Shown here piece by piece: positions 9,633 to 19,326 of a stretch of DNA of 64,000 bases; position 1 is the first letter of the stretch, and the number at the start of each line of letters is the position of its first letter. The notes below the pieces were generated by a model that saw only the letters and a list, made by a program, of their open reading frames with translations, did no database searches and had not been told where the DNA came from. This DNA comes from SFWF01 sp045539925. Lineage in GTDB: Bacteria; Bacillota; Clostridia; Oscillospirales; Acutalibacteraceae. The position numbers and the translations under genes were made by a program. Where the stretch lies: positions 70,328 through 134,327 of the forward strand of contig JAZQGH010000184.1 in the NCBI GenBank assembly GCA_045539925.1. Reading direction: 5' to 3'.

Positions 9633-10078
9633 AAATGAAGATCCGTGAGATCGCCATGATTATAACTATACTCACGTATCATCTGAGTATAGTTCCGCTG
9701 AGTTTCCTTGTAGGCATTCCCGATTTGCCTAAGTAATTCTGCGGGCGAATAAGTGGTAAAGTCACGTGTGTTTATTGTGTTTTCGAGCTGTTCTTGCTTG
9801 TAATAATATGGCTTAAGCCATTGTACAATCATACCCTCTGAAATGATATCTGCAATTTCATCTATCTCATCTTGAGCAATGTCTACTGCGAACTCTCGTA
9901 TCTCGTCATCGCTCGTTGATAATAAATCGTATTTACAGATTTTATGAAACGATGCAATAGCACGCTTCATATAACCTTCGATCAAATGATTTCTCTCAAA
10001 ATCACGAAGATTAATAAATTCATACTCGGTAATCTTTGCCAAGAACGCTTCTGTAAAAACGTCGTAAGAAACGCTCAT
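9629..10078 (-). CDS. Putative head-tail connector-region protein
   Basis: 149 residues, almost all helical with many charged residues, as seen in head-tail adaptor proteins. It is the second gene downstream of the major capsid gene, a usual place for an adaptor. The assignment is positional; no motif is conclusive. Confidence 0.65.
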   Translation of the reverse strand: MSVSYDVFTEAFLAKITEYEFINLRDFERNHLIEGYMKRAIASFHKICKYDLLSTSDDEIREFAVDIAQDEIDEIADIISEGMIVQWLKPYYYKQEQLENTINTRDFTTYSPAELLRQIGNAYKETQRNYTQMIREYSYNHGDLTDLHL

Positions 10079-10090
10079 GCGTTATCCTCC

Positions 10091-10651
10091 TTATTTTTCA
10101 ATAAGTTTAATACCGAGCGCTCTCTCCAAAGCGGCAATAACCTTGAGAGATTCGATTTTGTCTTCAGCAACAAGCTGTCTTGCTCGATAGCCCAAAGACT
10201 GTTTCTGCCCCTTAGAAAGCACAGATACTCTGCTTTCAACTTCATCAGCAGGAAGCTCGAATATATCGTCAAACTCATCAAGTCTGATAGAATTCTTGTA
10301 ATACTGCTTTACGCCAAGGTAGTCGATTACCCACGCATATTCCTCGTCGAACATAAACCAGTTATTCACAAAAAACTCTTTAGCGGAACCCTTTGCGTTT
10401 CTGAGCTCGCGAATCTCAATCTCTTGTTCTCCGCCAAACTCTTCCCATTTGTACTTTTCTCTGGTTCTGGGGCTAATGTATGTTAGCTTCCCCTGAAAGC
10501 CATTAAGAACTATAACTGTTTGACTGGGGTCTACCTCTGTGGGAGTATAACGCTTCTTTTCTGTTTTCGTTTCAGTAGACTCTTCTTTTGTATTTTCAAC
10601 GACCTTCTCAGAAACTTCTTCAGTCTTTTTCTTTGTTGTGCTATTTGCCAT
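10091..10651 (-). CDS. Virion protein with charged N-terminal tail, unknown
   Basis: 186 residues, AAAGGAG ribosome site. The first 40 residues are Lys/Glu/Thr-rich and probably disordered. Residues 45-110 are beta-rich (VIVLNGFQGKLTYISPRTRE) and the rest helical. It lies directly after the capsid gene, so a capsid-associated or connector protein is plausible. Confidence 0.7.
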   Translation of the reverse strand: MANSTTKKKTEEVSEKVVENTKEESTETKTEKKRYTPTEVDPSQTVIVLNGFQGKLTYISPRTREKYKWEEFGGEQEIEIRELRNAKGSAKEFFVNNWFMFDEEYAWVIDYLGVKQYYKNSIRLDEFDDIFELPADEVESRVSVLSKGQKQSLGYRARQLVAEDKIESLKVIAALERALGIKLIEK

Positions 10652-10709
10652 AAAATATCTCCTTTAATTCAGTAGGAGAGACTCTTTAAAAAGAGCCTCT
10701 CCGATTTTA

Positions 10710-12114
10710 TTAAACTGTCTGGTAACGACCAATACCTGCGTTGCCGCCTGCGAGTACGATTGCAAGACCGTACTTTTCGCCATATAAATCTGTTAATATT
10801 TGACTTTATCCCGGACGCTACTCCGTATCGGTTTGTAAACCCTCTTATTTTCATAAGAGCATAGACTATATCTTCGTCCTCTGTGTAGGACGCCCACCAC
10901 TTCCACCACCAATCGCTTGTGGTGTACTTGCTTGCGCAATAGTCGTTGAACCTTCCTCTGTTCGAGGCTTGGCTGCTGATTACCCGTTATTAAAAGCACT
11001 TAGGTGTTACCCTTATGCCATCTCATACTTTCTTTCTGCTTTCGCTGCCTTCGCGCCTGATTATATTTCAAATCTACGCTGTAGCAGTATGAGCTTTGGG
11101 GATTTCCAGCAATTCAATGGGTATTATTCAAACATATTTCTATGTAAGCGAGCTGTTTTACGCGGCGAATGCGTAAGTTAACTCCTGTGTAAGATCCATG
11201 TTGGACATGGGGTCGCCCATGAGCATGATCGGATCACCTTCGTATACGAACTTGATAGGCTTGTCGTCGCCTGCGATGATTGTAAGAACATTATCATCGA
11301 ATACGAACTCTGTAGAGCCTACCTTATGACGCTGAGGAGTTACAACTACGGGTGTGCCGTAGAAGCGACCATAGTAACCGAGGTTATGGAGGTCGTCCTT
11401 AGCGGAATCAGACATAATAGAAGGAGCGAGCATACGGCAAGCCTTCTTTGTGCCAACAATAGTGGCTGTCTTGCCACCTGCTGCAGCTTCTACATGAGCG
11501 ATGAGCTCGAGGAGCTCGTCTTCGTCATATGTACCTGCTACAGGGAAGTAAGCAACGCCACCGAGTGTTTCAGCAGTAGCACCGCTCCAAAGAGCATAGA
11601 TTTCATTGAGCATCTTCTGACGGAAGGACTCGGAAACTACTGTGATCATATGGTTGAAATCAACGCGGCCGGAAAGAACGCGGTTGAGTTCTTCGTAAAT
11701 GCGAACCATCTTCATGGATGTGGGAACAGATACTTCGCTTGTTCCGCCGATTCTCTGACGGCGAATTGCCTGTGTACCATTAGCTACTTCGTCAACGAAG
11801 AAAATGTTACTATCTTCAACGAGGAAGAGGTTCTGGTCGCCTTCTGCTACGTTACGGAATTCTACAAGAGCGTTGAAGAAATCGTCGCCCTGAAGACCTT
11901 CGATTACTGTTCTGCTGAGAATAGACTCAATAATAGTAAAGAGACCATTGCACTTGCCATCACGGATTGCTCGATAGTCGAGCTTTGTGTTACCGCCGTT
12001 AGCCGCTACAAGAGCTTCGCGAAGCGTGTCCTGAGATTCTCTAACGGAATATTTTTCTACTGCGCCTTTGTAAGAATCAACGGCGAGCTTTACAATGTTG
12101 TTAAGTTCAGACAT
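10710..12114 (-). CDS. Major capsid protein, split by a group I intron
   Basis: Exon 1 runs from the ATG at 12114 to about 11169; exon 2 from about 10789 to the TAA ending at 10710, joining to about 341 residues. Read without splicing, the frame ends 10 nt into the intron at an AFAA tail. After the intron a frame resumes with LYGEKYGLAIVLAGGN and ends GRYQTV, a typical C-terminal strand of an HK97-fold capsid protein. The gene sits between the decoration-like and neck genes, where the capsid gene belongs. Exact splice points are uncertain by a few bases: joins giving LTYAYLYGEKYG or LTYAFQILTDLYG are both in frame. Without splicing the product would lack its final 25 or so residues. Confidence 0.85.
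10790..11168 (-). ncRNA. Group I intron in the major capsid gene (no ORF)
   Basis: On the minus strand the core elements occur in order: P-like AATTGCTGGAAATC (about 11,115), Q-like AATCAGCAGCCAAGCC (about 10,980), R-like AAGGTTCAACGACTA (about 10,955) and S-like GAAGATATAGTC (about 10,870). GACTA in R pairs with TAGTC in S to form P7. After S come CTCTTAT-GAAA-ATAAGAG (P9 with GNRA loop) and two more small hairpins before the terminal G at 10790. A UUACGC/GCGUAA stem spans the 5' junction. The T4-like element sequences suggest a subgroup IA intron. No homing endonuclease is encoded. Ends are estimated from reading frame. Confidence 0.85.
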
Positions 12115-12145
12115 TACTTTATTCTTCCTTTCTATAGAGTTAAAA

Positions 12146-12646
12146 TTACGCTACCTGAATAACGTAGTAGGTATATCTGCCAACGATTTCTACATCAATG
12201 ATTTCGCCAACGAGAGTACCTGTTGCAGATTCGACAACATTAAGCTTTGTGCCTGCTGTGAGCTCAACAAGATTTCCCTTAGCAGGAGCTTCAAGGCCAA
12301 CAAGAGCGTCCTTTGTTACGGAGAAGATGCTATTCTTGTGGAGATAATAGCCACGAGCTGCAACGCCTGCTTCGTTAACAAATTCGTCGAGATTGCGTTT
12401 TCTTTCGTCATACATTACTTCGGGAGAAGCAATTAAAAGAATGTCCTTGAGATCATCAGACGCAGAGGGAGCCACGCCTACATAAATCTCACGAGAGCCT
12501 GCTTCGAGGCCATCAATTCTAACAACGTTACCGTTGTCGATTTCAGCATTTACGCCTTCGTTCTGAAAACGAACAGAAGCAATGCCTTCACGATTATCTG
12601 TACCGTACATCTTATCGGTACGAACAACACCATGTTTCTGTGCCAT
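12146..12646 (-). CDS. Putative capsid decoration/stabilising protein
   Basis: 166 residues from the ATG at 12646, preceded by TAAGGAGGAATTTATA; a longer upstream frame lacks a ribosome site. The sequence is beta-rich, small-residue-rich and rather hydrophobic toward the C-terminus. Its position directly before the major capsid gene, after the protease/scaffold gene, is where decoration proteins are often found. Function by context only. Confidence 0.7.
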   Translation of the reverse strand: MAQKHGVVRTDKMYGTDNREGIASVRFQNEGVNAEIDNGNVVRIDGLEAGSREIYVGVAPSASDDLKDILLIASPEVMYDERKRNLDEFVNEAGVAARGYYLHKNSIFSVTKDALVGLEAPAKGNLVELTAGTKLNVVESATGTLVGEIIDVEIVGRYTYYVIQVA

Positions 12647-12726
12647 TATAAATTCCTCCTTAATTTGGATAAAAATAAAAGAGACCACCATCTGTGATCC
12701 CATGTGCCTAAGCACGATTCGTTATA

Positions 12727-14322
12727 TTACTGTTTCTTTTTGTAGCGTTCTACAATACCGCCATAGGGATCATTGCGATCTTCTGCCGGCGCTGTGTTAT
12801 CCACAGGAAGCTTTACGGACTTGGGCTCAAAAGCAAAGTTTGCACCCATACCCATTCTTCCAAGAATAGCAAAACATTTTTCTTCAAGTTCTTCAATACT
12901 GTAGTCTAAGCAAGCTTCTCTAAGAGCCTCAAAAGATTCGTTTCCATTAAGCTTTTCAAACTTAGCGAATACTTTTTCGTCTCTTTCTGCGCGAAGCGCT
13001 GCCTTATCACACTCAGACTTGAATTCGCGAAGCTGAGCGAGCTCAGATTCCATATTCTGAATTGTTGCTGTGGATTCGTTGTACTTCGATTCAAACTCAC
13101 ATGCGTCAACAAGCTTCTGCTCGATAAATTCGAATACAGAAACGATAGGAGAATTCTGTTCCCCTTCATTAAAATCTTCGATAACGTACTTCTTGCGTTT
13201 CTTGCTATCGAAATCGATCTTAAACGAGTCGCCGTCTGCGGAGTATGTAAATCCATAAAGGAGCCAGTCGTTTGTATCCCAGCAATATACTTCATTAACT
13301 TCAAAGTCGCAGTCTACATACCAATAGCGTGTACATTCACCCCAAGGGCGTTCAATCTTTACACTCTCAAGCATTCTTGCGAGTTCTTCAACAATGTTGC
13401 CTGTGAGGGCAAAATCTGCTACACCGCCTTCTGCCGGTTCTTCTACCTGAGGTTCCGTCACAACAGGTTCTTCGGGGGTGCTTACTACAGGGTCAGTTGT
13501 GCTTCCTTCGCCGTTCTTCATAGCCTCAAACTTCTCGGTTAACTCTTCGATTGTAAAATCCTCGATAGAGAAATCAAGGCTGTCGATATCAATGCCGTAT
13601 GAGGCAAGTAATTCCATCTTGTCGTTCAATATCTTATTTCCTCCTTCCATCGAGATGTCTTTTGTTTGTTTATCGTCAACTTCCGCAGAAGTGTCGATCA
13701 GATTAAAACTTTCCTTTAAATCCTGCATCATCTCTGAGAGCTGATTCTTATAATCTTGCTTTGAGAATAATTCAAGAGCAGAACTTTCGAAACACGGTTC
13801 TACCCCGATAAGAGCGAACGCAGTGAATTCGAAGTTGTTAATATGGTAAACCCCGTCATTCATGAAACCGTCTTTTATATTGATTTCCATGGAATGAGCA
13901 GTGATACCATCTCTCTTAATTTTCTGATAAGCCTCTTGTCTTTTCCAAAGCAAAACGTCAGCGTACAGGTATTCGTTAAGCGTGCCATCTTCTTCTTCGT
14001 ATGTATCAAACCATACTCGTCCAGATTCAGGGATTACACCCACGGGTTGTGTGATGTTGACGATTCTTAAACCGCCATTATCATCACAGACAAGCTCCAT
14101 GTCGTGTCCTCCAAGGGTGTCCGTTTCTCTGTCGTAGTTACAAACAACAGGGCAATTGTAAATAGAATGGATGCTACGCTCTATCGCTTCTTTAGAAATA
14201 AAGCTCGAATTTCTATTCTTGCCTGTGTAGCAAATACGTAACACTCCCGAATCAAACGAAGAATTAAGTTCGCTTATATTGGTCAGCGATGATGCGAATG
14301 TCATAAATGAGACCTTGTTCAT
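12727..14322 (-). CDS. Prohead protease fused to scaffold-like C-terminus
   Basis: 531 residues from the ATG at 14322 (GGAGG, 5-nt spacing). The N-terminal 200 residues resemble prohead proteases: a conserved His in TLGGHDMEL and a candidate Ser in ITAHSMEI followed by NNFEFTAFALIGVEPC. Then comes an acidic, Pro/Glu-rich linker and a C-terminal coiled-coil region (ESELAQLREFKSECD) typical of scaffolds. This combination, between portal and capsid genes, fits a maturation protease that also carries the assembly scaffold. The catalytic residues are proposed from sequence, not proven. Confidence 0.78.
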   Translation of the reverse strand: MNKVSFMTFASSLTNISELNSSFDSGVLRICYTGKNRNSSFISKEAIERSIHSIYNCPVVCNYDRETDTLGGHDMELVCDDNGGLRIVNITQPVGVIPESGRVWFDTYEEEDGTLNEYLYADVLLWKRQEAYQKIKRDGITAHSMEINIKDGFMNDGVYHINNFEFTAFALIGVEPCFESSALELFSKQDYKNQLSEMMQDLKESFNLIDTSAEVDDKQTKDISMEGGNKILNDKMELLASYGIDIDSLDFSIEDFTIEELTEKFEAMKNGEGSTTDPVVSTPEEPVVTEPQVEEPAEGGVADFALTGNIVEELARMLESVKIERPWGECTRYWYVDCDFEVNEVYCWDTNDWLLYGFTYSADGDSFKIDFDSKKRKKYVIEDFNEGEQNSPIVSVFEFIEQKLVDACEFESKYNESTATIQNMESELAQLREFKSECDKAALRAERDEKVFAKFEKLNGNESFEALREACLDYSIEELEEKCFAILGRMGMGANFAFEPKSVKLPVDNTAPAEDRNDPYGGIVERYKKKQ

Positions 14323-14365
14323 GCCAACCTCCAATCAAATAAACCCCGTATGTACGGGGCAGAGA

Positions 14366-14545
14366 TTAAAACGTAAGTGTGTTGGAGGTCGCGAATTTGA
14401 TTTCTTTTAAATCAAAAACAGCCCCCATTTTGTTTTCAAAAACAAATATTTTATTCTTTTGATCAGCTTTTAATAATACACAGCCTTTCTTTAATAAGGC
14501 TTCTTTAGACTTTTCGTCAAATACATAAATAAAACGCTCTGTCAT
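14366..14545 (-). CDS. Small protein between portal and protease genes
   Basis: 59 residues from the ATG at 14545; the frame also extends upstream through a TTG inside the portal gene. It has an alternating beta-strand pattern (RFIYVFDEKSKEALLKKGCV, then KIFVFEN). It follows the portal gene by a few bases and is probably translated with it. Not recognised. Confidence 0.65.
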   Translation of the reverse strand: MTERFIYVFDEKSKEALLKKGCVLLKADQKNKIFVFENKMGAVFDLKEIKFATSNTLTF

Positions 14546-14550
14546 ATGTA

Positions 14551-16050
14551 TTAACCCCAATCATCCTTATTCTCAGCAGACTGCTCCCCGCTATCAGTTA
14601 ACTCTCCTATGTCTTTTGTTGGAGCGCCACCTTCTTCTGTTGCGCCTTCGCCATCAGTGTTAATAGCGCCCATCTGGGTGGAACTCTGAATAGGACGGAA
14701 CATGTCCTGAAGTCCTAAAACAGTTCCTTCAAGGAAACTCATGCAGTCGACTTCTGCCTGACTCAAGCCCTGAGAGGCGGCGTATAAGCTAATTGTCGGA
14801 AGCCCATAAGAAGCTGCCTTTAAATAAGCGTCGCCAAGTTCTTTTCTGTTGTAAGGAGAACAATCAAGGAACGTCATTTTAAAATTTTTGCCATACGATT
14901 GAGCTTGAATGAATCGATTAATCGCGTCACCAATGCTCTTAACAATTCCATATGTAATGGCCTGATCCGCTTTTATTGAAAGAAGCAAAGCATTCGCAGA
15001 AGCCTTCTCGTTATTAAATAAAAGAGAAGAAACACCTGCCGCAGTGAACAAGTTTTGTTCTGCTTCTGAGACAGTGTTTGTGTCTCCCACATTCGAACGC
15101 TCAAAACTAATCTTGTTAATGGGCATCGGGGTTAATACCGAGCCTACTTCTTCGGGCAGGACAGAGTCGAGATTTCGCCAGAAGTCCTTCGCCTTATCAA
15201 GATCAATGCCCCAACCGCCATCCTTGTCCATAGGAAGCGTCATTGCCACCATTGCATAGTTTTCAAGAGATGTCTTTGTAAGTTTTAATAATTTATAATC
15301 TTCTATATCGTAAATCTCTCGTAAAATACCTGCGAATGGCGGGATAGCATACGCAAGAATATCTGTGTTGGCTTTAATCGCAAAAGAGGTAGGTGAATCA
15401 AGCTCGATCCACTTTACGGTTCTTTGTCTCTGATACGCCGCATACTTGGTTTTAAACTCCGCAGGGTAGAAATCCAGCATATTTGCGTGAGAGTCAAAAT
15501 ACGAAAAGTCGAATGTGACATTCAATACATTTCCTTCGATAGATGATATTGCGCAATACTCGCTCGGCAACTGCTGAATAGTGATACTATCATTAGTTAC
15601 CCACAAGGTTGCATAAAACACATCTTCTCTCAAACAGGTTGTAAGAATCTTTGGACATTGTGTAGGAATGTTCATTGTCGAGATCATATCTCGTACTTTT
15701 CTATAGTTGTTGCCCACTGTTTTAGAATTTGCCTTACGAGGGTCTATTCTATAGGGCGAAATAATATATGAAAGATCTGAAAGCCCAACGAAATACTGTA
15801 TGAGTCTGCGGAAGTGCGGACTCGCTCCGTAAATATAAACAACAGCCTCTCTAAGCTGTTTCTCGTATCTATAAGGATTAGAGAGATATGTTGTGATGTC
15901 GTCCTTGGAATATACGGAGAACGTAGGCGTGTTAGTGTTATTATTTAGATCTCTTGTGATTAGATGGTTTAACGATGCAAACTTATCAGAAAGTCTGATG
16001 TATCCAGCAAAATTATTATTGGTTCCATCTGTTTTTATTTCTGTAGCCAT
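14551..16050 (-). CDS. Portal protein
   Basis: 499 residues. Length, position after the large terminase and sequence features fit a portal: an early region with the SPYRIDPRKANSKTVGNNYR segment, a mid-protein clip/stem region, and a disordered acidic C-terminus. The portal is the dodecameric ring through which DNA enters the head and to which the terminase docks. The start overlaps the end of the terminase gene by 35 bases, in another frame. Confidence 0.88.
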   Translation of the reverse strand: MATEIKTDGTNNNFAGYIRLSDKFASLNHLITRDLNNNTNTPTFSVYSKDDITTYLSNPYRYEKQLREAVVYIYGASPHFRRLIQYFVGLSDLSYIISPYRIDPRKANSKTVGNNYRKVRDMISTMNIPTQCPKILTTCLREDVFYATLWVTNDSITIQQLPSEYCAISSIEGNVLNVTFDFSYFDSHANMLDFYPAEFKTKYAAYQRQRTVKWIELDSPTSFAIKANTDILAYAIPPFAGILREIYDIEDYKLLKLTKTSLENYAMVAMTLPMDKDGGWGIDLDKAKDFWRNLDSVLPEEVGSVLTPMPINKISFERSNVGDTNTVSEAEQNLFTAAGVSSLLFNNEKASANALLLSIKADQAITYGIVKSIGDAINRFIQAQSYGKNFKMTFLDCSPYNRKELGDAYLKAASYGLPTISLYAASQGLSQAEVDCMSFLEGTVLGLQDMFRPIQSSTQMGAINTDGEGATEEGGAPTKDIGELTDSGEQSAENKDDWG

Positions 16051-17815
16051 TGATTCCGTTCACCGCCTTTCCTGAATATTTCGGTGGCTTCACGACAAAC
16101 ATATCCTCTACTCGCGAAGTCGTATTATAACGTTTATTGAGCCTATTCTCAATTTGCAAAGCTACATAATAGTTGTACGAAAGGCTTGAGTAGCGGTCTT
16201 TTCGCATACCAGCCCTTTCGAATAATTTAACTTTACCGCTCGACTCTTCATGTTGAAGCTTTGTCATTTCATCAATTAATAGAGTCGTGTGTATATATGG
16301 CATCTGAAGCATCATTCTTTCGGATGGATTCAGGGAGTTATATCCCTTTAAATCACCGAGGAAATCATCTGCGTCATATTCTGTTTCAAGTAATCTGATG
16401 CGTCCACTGCGAAACCCTTCTCTAAGGAGGAAGGCACAGTCGGAATTAAACTGAGCACTCGCCTTAACCGACCATATTACCTTATCAGCGCCTATGACAG
16501 CGCATCTTTCTGCCATAATTTTGTCATTAATGCAAGAGAGAGCAGGGTATATCTCTCCTGTATCGGGATCTACCATCTCGCGTGCGAGACAGTCAAAAAC
16601 TCCAAGACCTATGCCCTGTGTATCAAGTACAATATAATCGCACTGATACTCGTCATAGAGTTTTCGTATAATTAACGCCTGCGCCTCTGTTCTCAGACCT
16701 TCGTACCCATCTGCGTACACGATATTGCTTGTGTAGCGCCCTGCTTTGGTGGGCATAAGCTGATTTATAAAAATCGCAGTAGCGTCATTGTTATTTTTCT
16801 TGCTTGACATCAATGCAATATCCGCTGAGATAATTCGAACTTCACCATTTTGCTTAGGTAATATACGTACTTGAGACGCATTATTTACCTTTTGCGCAAT
16901 ACTATCAGGAAGCATAGGATACTTTATCTTTCTATTTTTGGATATTGAATTAAAATCAAAAAAGGAGCCTTCATTAGCTCCGTAAAACAACGCTTCGTAT
17001 TCCATTGCGAATTTAACATCCGAAAAGTCAGTTTCTGCCATTTCTTCTGCCACCGTATCACTATCCAGCAATCCTTCTTGGATAGATAATTGATAGGGAA
17101 GGCCGCAGATGAACTGACGCTTTGTATCGTCAAGCATAAATTCAAATGTATCCTCGCACTTTGTATAAGACCAGTGGTCTACCCAGTAAGCGGAGCTGAG
17201 ATACATTATCATATTTTTTTCTTTTGCATATTCTATCTTTCGTTCTTCTTCTGTCAACTCCGCATACGTAGGCATACGTCTTTGCGTTAAGAATTTACGA
17301 AGAATTGTGTCGATTACTTCCTTTGATATCATGCGGAATTCGTCAAGCAATAAAAGATTTGCTCGATTGCCACGGGCGCTATCGGCAGCAGTTACAACTT
17401 TAATATAGCTACCGTTTTTAAAAACTATCTGTGCGTCCGTTCCGTTTATCTTAGTCTGCTTATCATCTATCTCCGCCCTCAGCTCAGGTGATTTAGGGCG
17501 CAGCTCGAGTAAGATTTTTTCAAGCACATTTAAGCTCTGTCCTCTTGTGCCAGATGCAATACAAATTTTTGTTCCCGGATAAAGAATACATCGTATTACA
17601 CAGAAAACAGCGCTTAAAAAAGTCTTTCCTATACCACGAGCGCCAATAAAAACCACAGTCGTAGATAGGTTCATCATGATTATTAATATCTTTTGAAATA
17701 ATCGTAAGTTTAAATGAAGGTAGTCAGCGGCAAATCTATGAGGATTTGCTCTATAATAAGCACAGTCTGCCGCGACACCATTCATGATTCGTGATAGCCT
17801 GTTCTCATTACTCAT
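16016..17815 (-). CDS. Terminase large subunit (packaging ATPase/nuclease)
   Basis: 599 residues from the ATG at 17815 (AGGTGA, 5-nt spacing); a GTG three codons earlier is less likely. Walker A is GARGIGKT (residues 58-65) and Walker B LLLLDE (about 154-159). The C-terminal nuclease domain begins with a strand ending in an Asp (RIISADIALM) and a later DTQGIG. It cuts concatemeric DNA and drives it into the head through the portal encoded next. The order resembles the SPbeta yonF-yonE pair. Confidence 0.93.
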   Translation of the reverse strand: MSNENRLSRIMNGVAADCAYYRANPHRFAADYLHLNLRLFQKILIIMMNLSTTVVFIGARGIGKTFLSAVFCVIRCILYPGTKICIASGTRGQSLNVLEKILLELRPKSPELRAEIDDKQTKINGTDAQIVFKNGSYIKVVTAADSARGNRANLLLLDEFRMISKEVIDTILRKFLTQRRMPTYAELTEEERKIEYAKEKNMIMYLSSAYWVDHWSYTKCEDTFEFMLDDTKRQFICGLPYQLSIQEGLLDSDTVAEEMAETDFSDVKFAMEYEALFYGANEGSFFDFNSISKNRKIKYPMLPDSIAQKVNNASQVRILPKQNGEVRIISADIALMSSKKNNNDATAIFINQLMPTKAGRYTSNIVYADGYEGLRTEAQALIIRKLYDEYQCDYIVLDTQGIGLGVFDCLAREMVDPDTGEIYPALSCINDKIMAERCAVIGADKVIWSVKASAQFNSDCAFLLREGFRSGRIRLLETEYDADDFLGDLKGYNSLNPSERMMLQMPYIHTTLLIDEMTKLQHEESSGKVKLFERAGMRKDRYSSLSYNYYVALQIENRLNKRYNTTSRVEDMFVVKPPKYSGKAVNGINGYRNKNRWNQ

Positions 17816-17827
17816 AACTATCACCTA

Positions 17828-18847
17828 TTATTTTTCTTCAAATACTTCGTTAAAAACGAACTCATCGTCTTCTTCTTCGTATTCAGGGCGATCCACTCTT
17901 ATCTTAGCAATTTCATTCTCATACATTTTCGAGTATGCGTTTTTCTTGCCGATCATCTTCGCGAGATGGCCTCTAAACCATATATCGATATATCGAATAA
18001 TTCCATCCACATCTTTTAACTTGGGATCTACTTCAGGCATAGGACGCTCATCTTCCCAACGACGTATCCATACGCCAAAGGGGGTAGTGTCGAAAGATGA
18101 GTCGGAATCATCTTTTTTCTGCGAAGGCTTTAAGCTTGCGCTTCCCAGCAGTGTGTTTAAAGCATTTACACTTTTATCGATTGGCTTTCCTGCGGCTCTA
18201 TCTTTATTTATCGCTATTTCAAGATTGCATACTTGACGAATAATAGCCTCTGTACCAATATCAAGTTCTGCGTTAATACCCAGTCTAGACATCCAATATT
18301 GTCTTCTTTGCTCAAGCTCACGGTACATAGCAAGCGTGAATCCCGGACCCCAGAACTGCATAATATCATCGGTTATTTCAATGTTGTTCTCGAATATAAC
18401 AAGCCCGTCATCTTCTGACTGCTCAGGCTCTACAGCAGGCTCTTTCACAGGAGTGCTTAGTTCGTTACGTCTCCACATCCAAAAAGTTCCCTCTGTAATA
18501 AGAGTGTCGTCATATGACTTACCTGCAAATCGAGTAGAATTAAGTTTCGCCATATAAGCGGTCATCATAGAATGAGTTGTGTTTTTCTTTTCAACATCTT
18601 CGAAAATAGACTCATTCCAAAACAAGTCGAGTTTTCTGCACACTTGACGAACTGCCTTCTTCGCATCGCCACAGTCTGCAAGATATGTATTATACATACT
18701 ATCAATACAATCTTTACATACTGGAATATATCCTATTCCTTTGTGAAGTATTGCGTAGCTGACAGGGAAGTAGCCCTTACGTCTGCCGTACGACAATCCA
18801 CACTTAGAACAGATTACGCCAGATGAAGAGCTTACTTCGATTGCCAT
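17828..18847 (-). CDS. Probable terminase small subunit or packaging cofactor, zinc-binding
   Basis: 339 residues directly upstream of the large terminase. The N-terminus has a treble-clef/zinc-ribbon-like set: CSKCGLSYGRRKG at about 13-25 and VCKDCIDSMY at about 43-52. The rest is helical and charged with an acidic C-terminus. Position suggests DNA recognition for packaging, but small terminases usually lack a zinc ribbon, so this is tentative. Confidence 0.7.
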   Translation of the reverse strand: MAIEVSSSSGVICSKCGLSYGRRKGYFPVSYAILHKGIGYIPVCKDCIDSMYNTYLADCGDAKKAVRQVCRKLDLFWNESIFEDVEKKNTTHSMMTAYMAKLNSTRFAGKSYDDTLITEGTFWMWRRNELSTPVKEPAVEPEQSEDDGLVIFENNIEITDDIMQFWGPGFTLAMYRELEQRRQYWMSRLGINAELDIGTEAIIRQVCNLEIAINKDRAAGKPIDKSVNALNTLLGSASLKPSQKKDDSDSSFDTTPFGVWIRRWEDERPMPEVDPKLKDVDGIIRYIDIWFRGHLAKMIGKKNAYSKMYENEIAKIRVDRPEYEEEDDEFVFNEVFEEK

Positions 18848-18849
18848 TC

Positions 18850-19299
18850 TTATTCACCGTCCTCGTCGTCGATTATACGATTGGACATTTTATGATCAAC
18901 CGCGGTGTATTCATATGTTTTGGTAGCAATGTATAATTTCTTGCCCGGGAAAAACTTCGGGACGAAATGAGCGGGAATTACAATGCGCTCTCCGTTGCTC
19001 GGATTTCTTGTAGAACGCTCCGCTCGGTACGCGAGTTTGAATGCTCCAAATCCATGAATACTGACCTCTTCTCCGTGGCGAAGAGAGTCCTCGATAATCG
19101 CAAACGCTGCTTCGAGAATCTTCTCTACATCTGCCTGAGTGTATAGAATTCCTCTCTCGGAACTCTTAATCTTAAAATCTGTTTTATTGCCGTCTGAATC
19201 CGTGATGTGTAAAATCTTAGATCTTGCCATCATCGGCTTTCGTTCGTCTCTGCTCGTAAGAAGCTCTGTAACTTTTGTGATCAGATCCTTCTTTTTCAT
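18850..19299 (-). CDS. HU/IHF-family DNA-binding protein
   Basis: 149 residues. The central part matches HU/IHF: a helical dimer segment ending GEEVSIHGFGAFKLAYR, then the beta-arm with TRNPSNGERIVIPAHFVPKF and PGKKL. The N-terminus carries a 50-residue extension and the C-terminus an acidic tail, so it is longer than host HU (about 90). SPbeta also encodes an HU homologue near its RNA polymerase gene. It probably bends or compacts phage DNA. Confidence 0.9.
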   Translation of the reverse strand: MKKKDLITKVTELLTSRDERKPMMARSKILHITDSDGNKTDFKIKSSERGILYTQADVEKILEAAFAIIEDSLRHGEEVSIHGFGAFKLAYRAERSTRNPSNGERIVIPAHFVPKFFPGKKLYIATKTYEYTAVDHKMSNRIIDDEDGE

Positions 19300-19326
19300 T
19301 CCTTTTATCCTTCCTTTTTGATCAAT

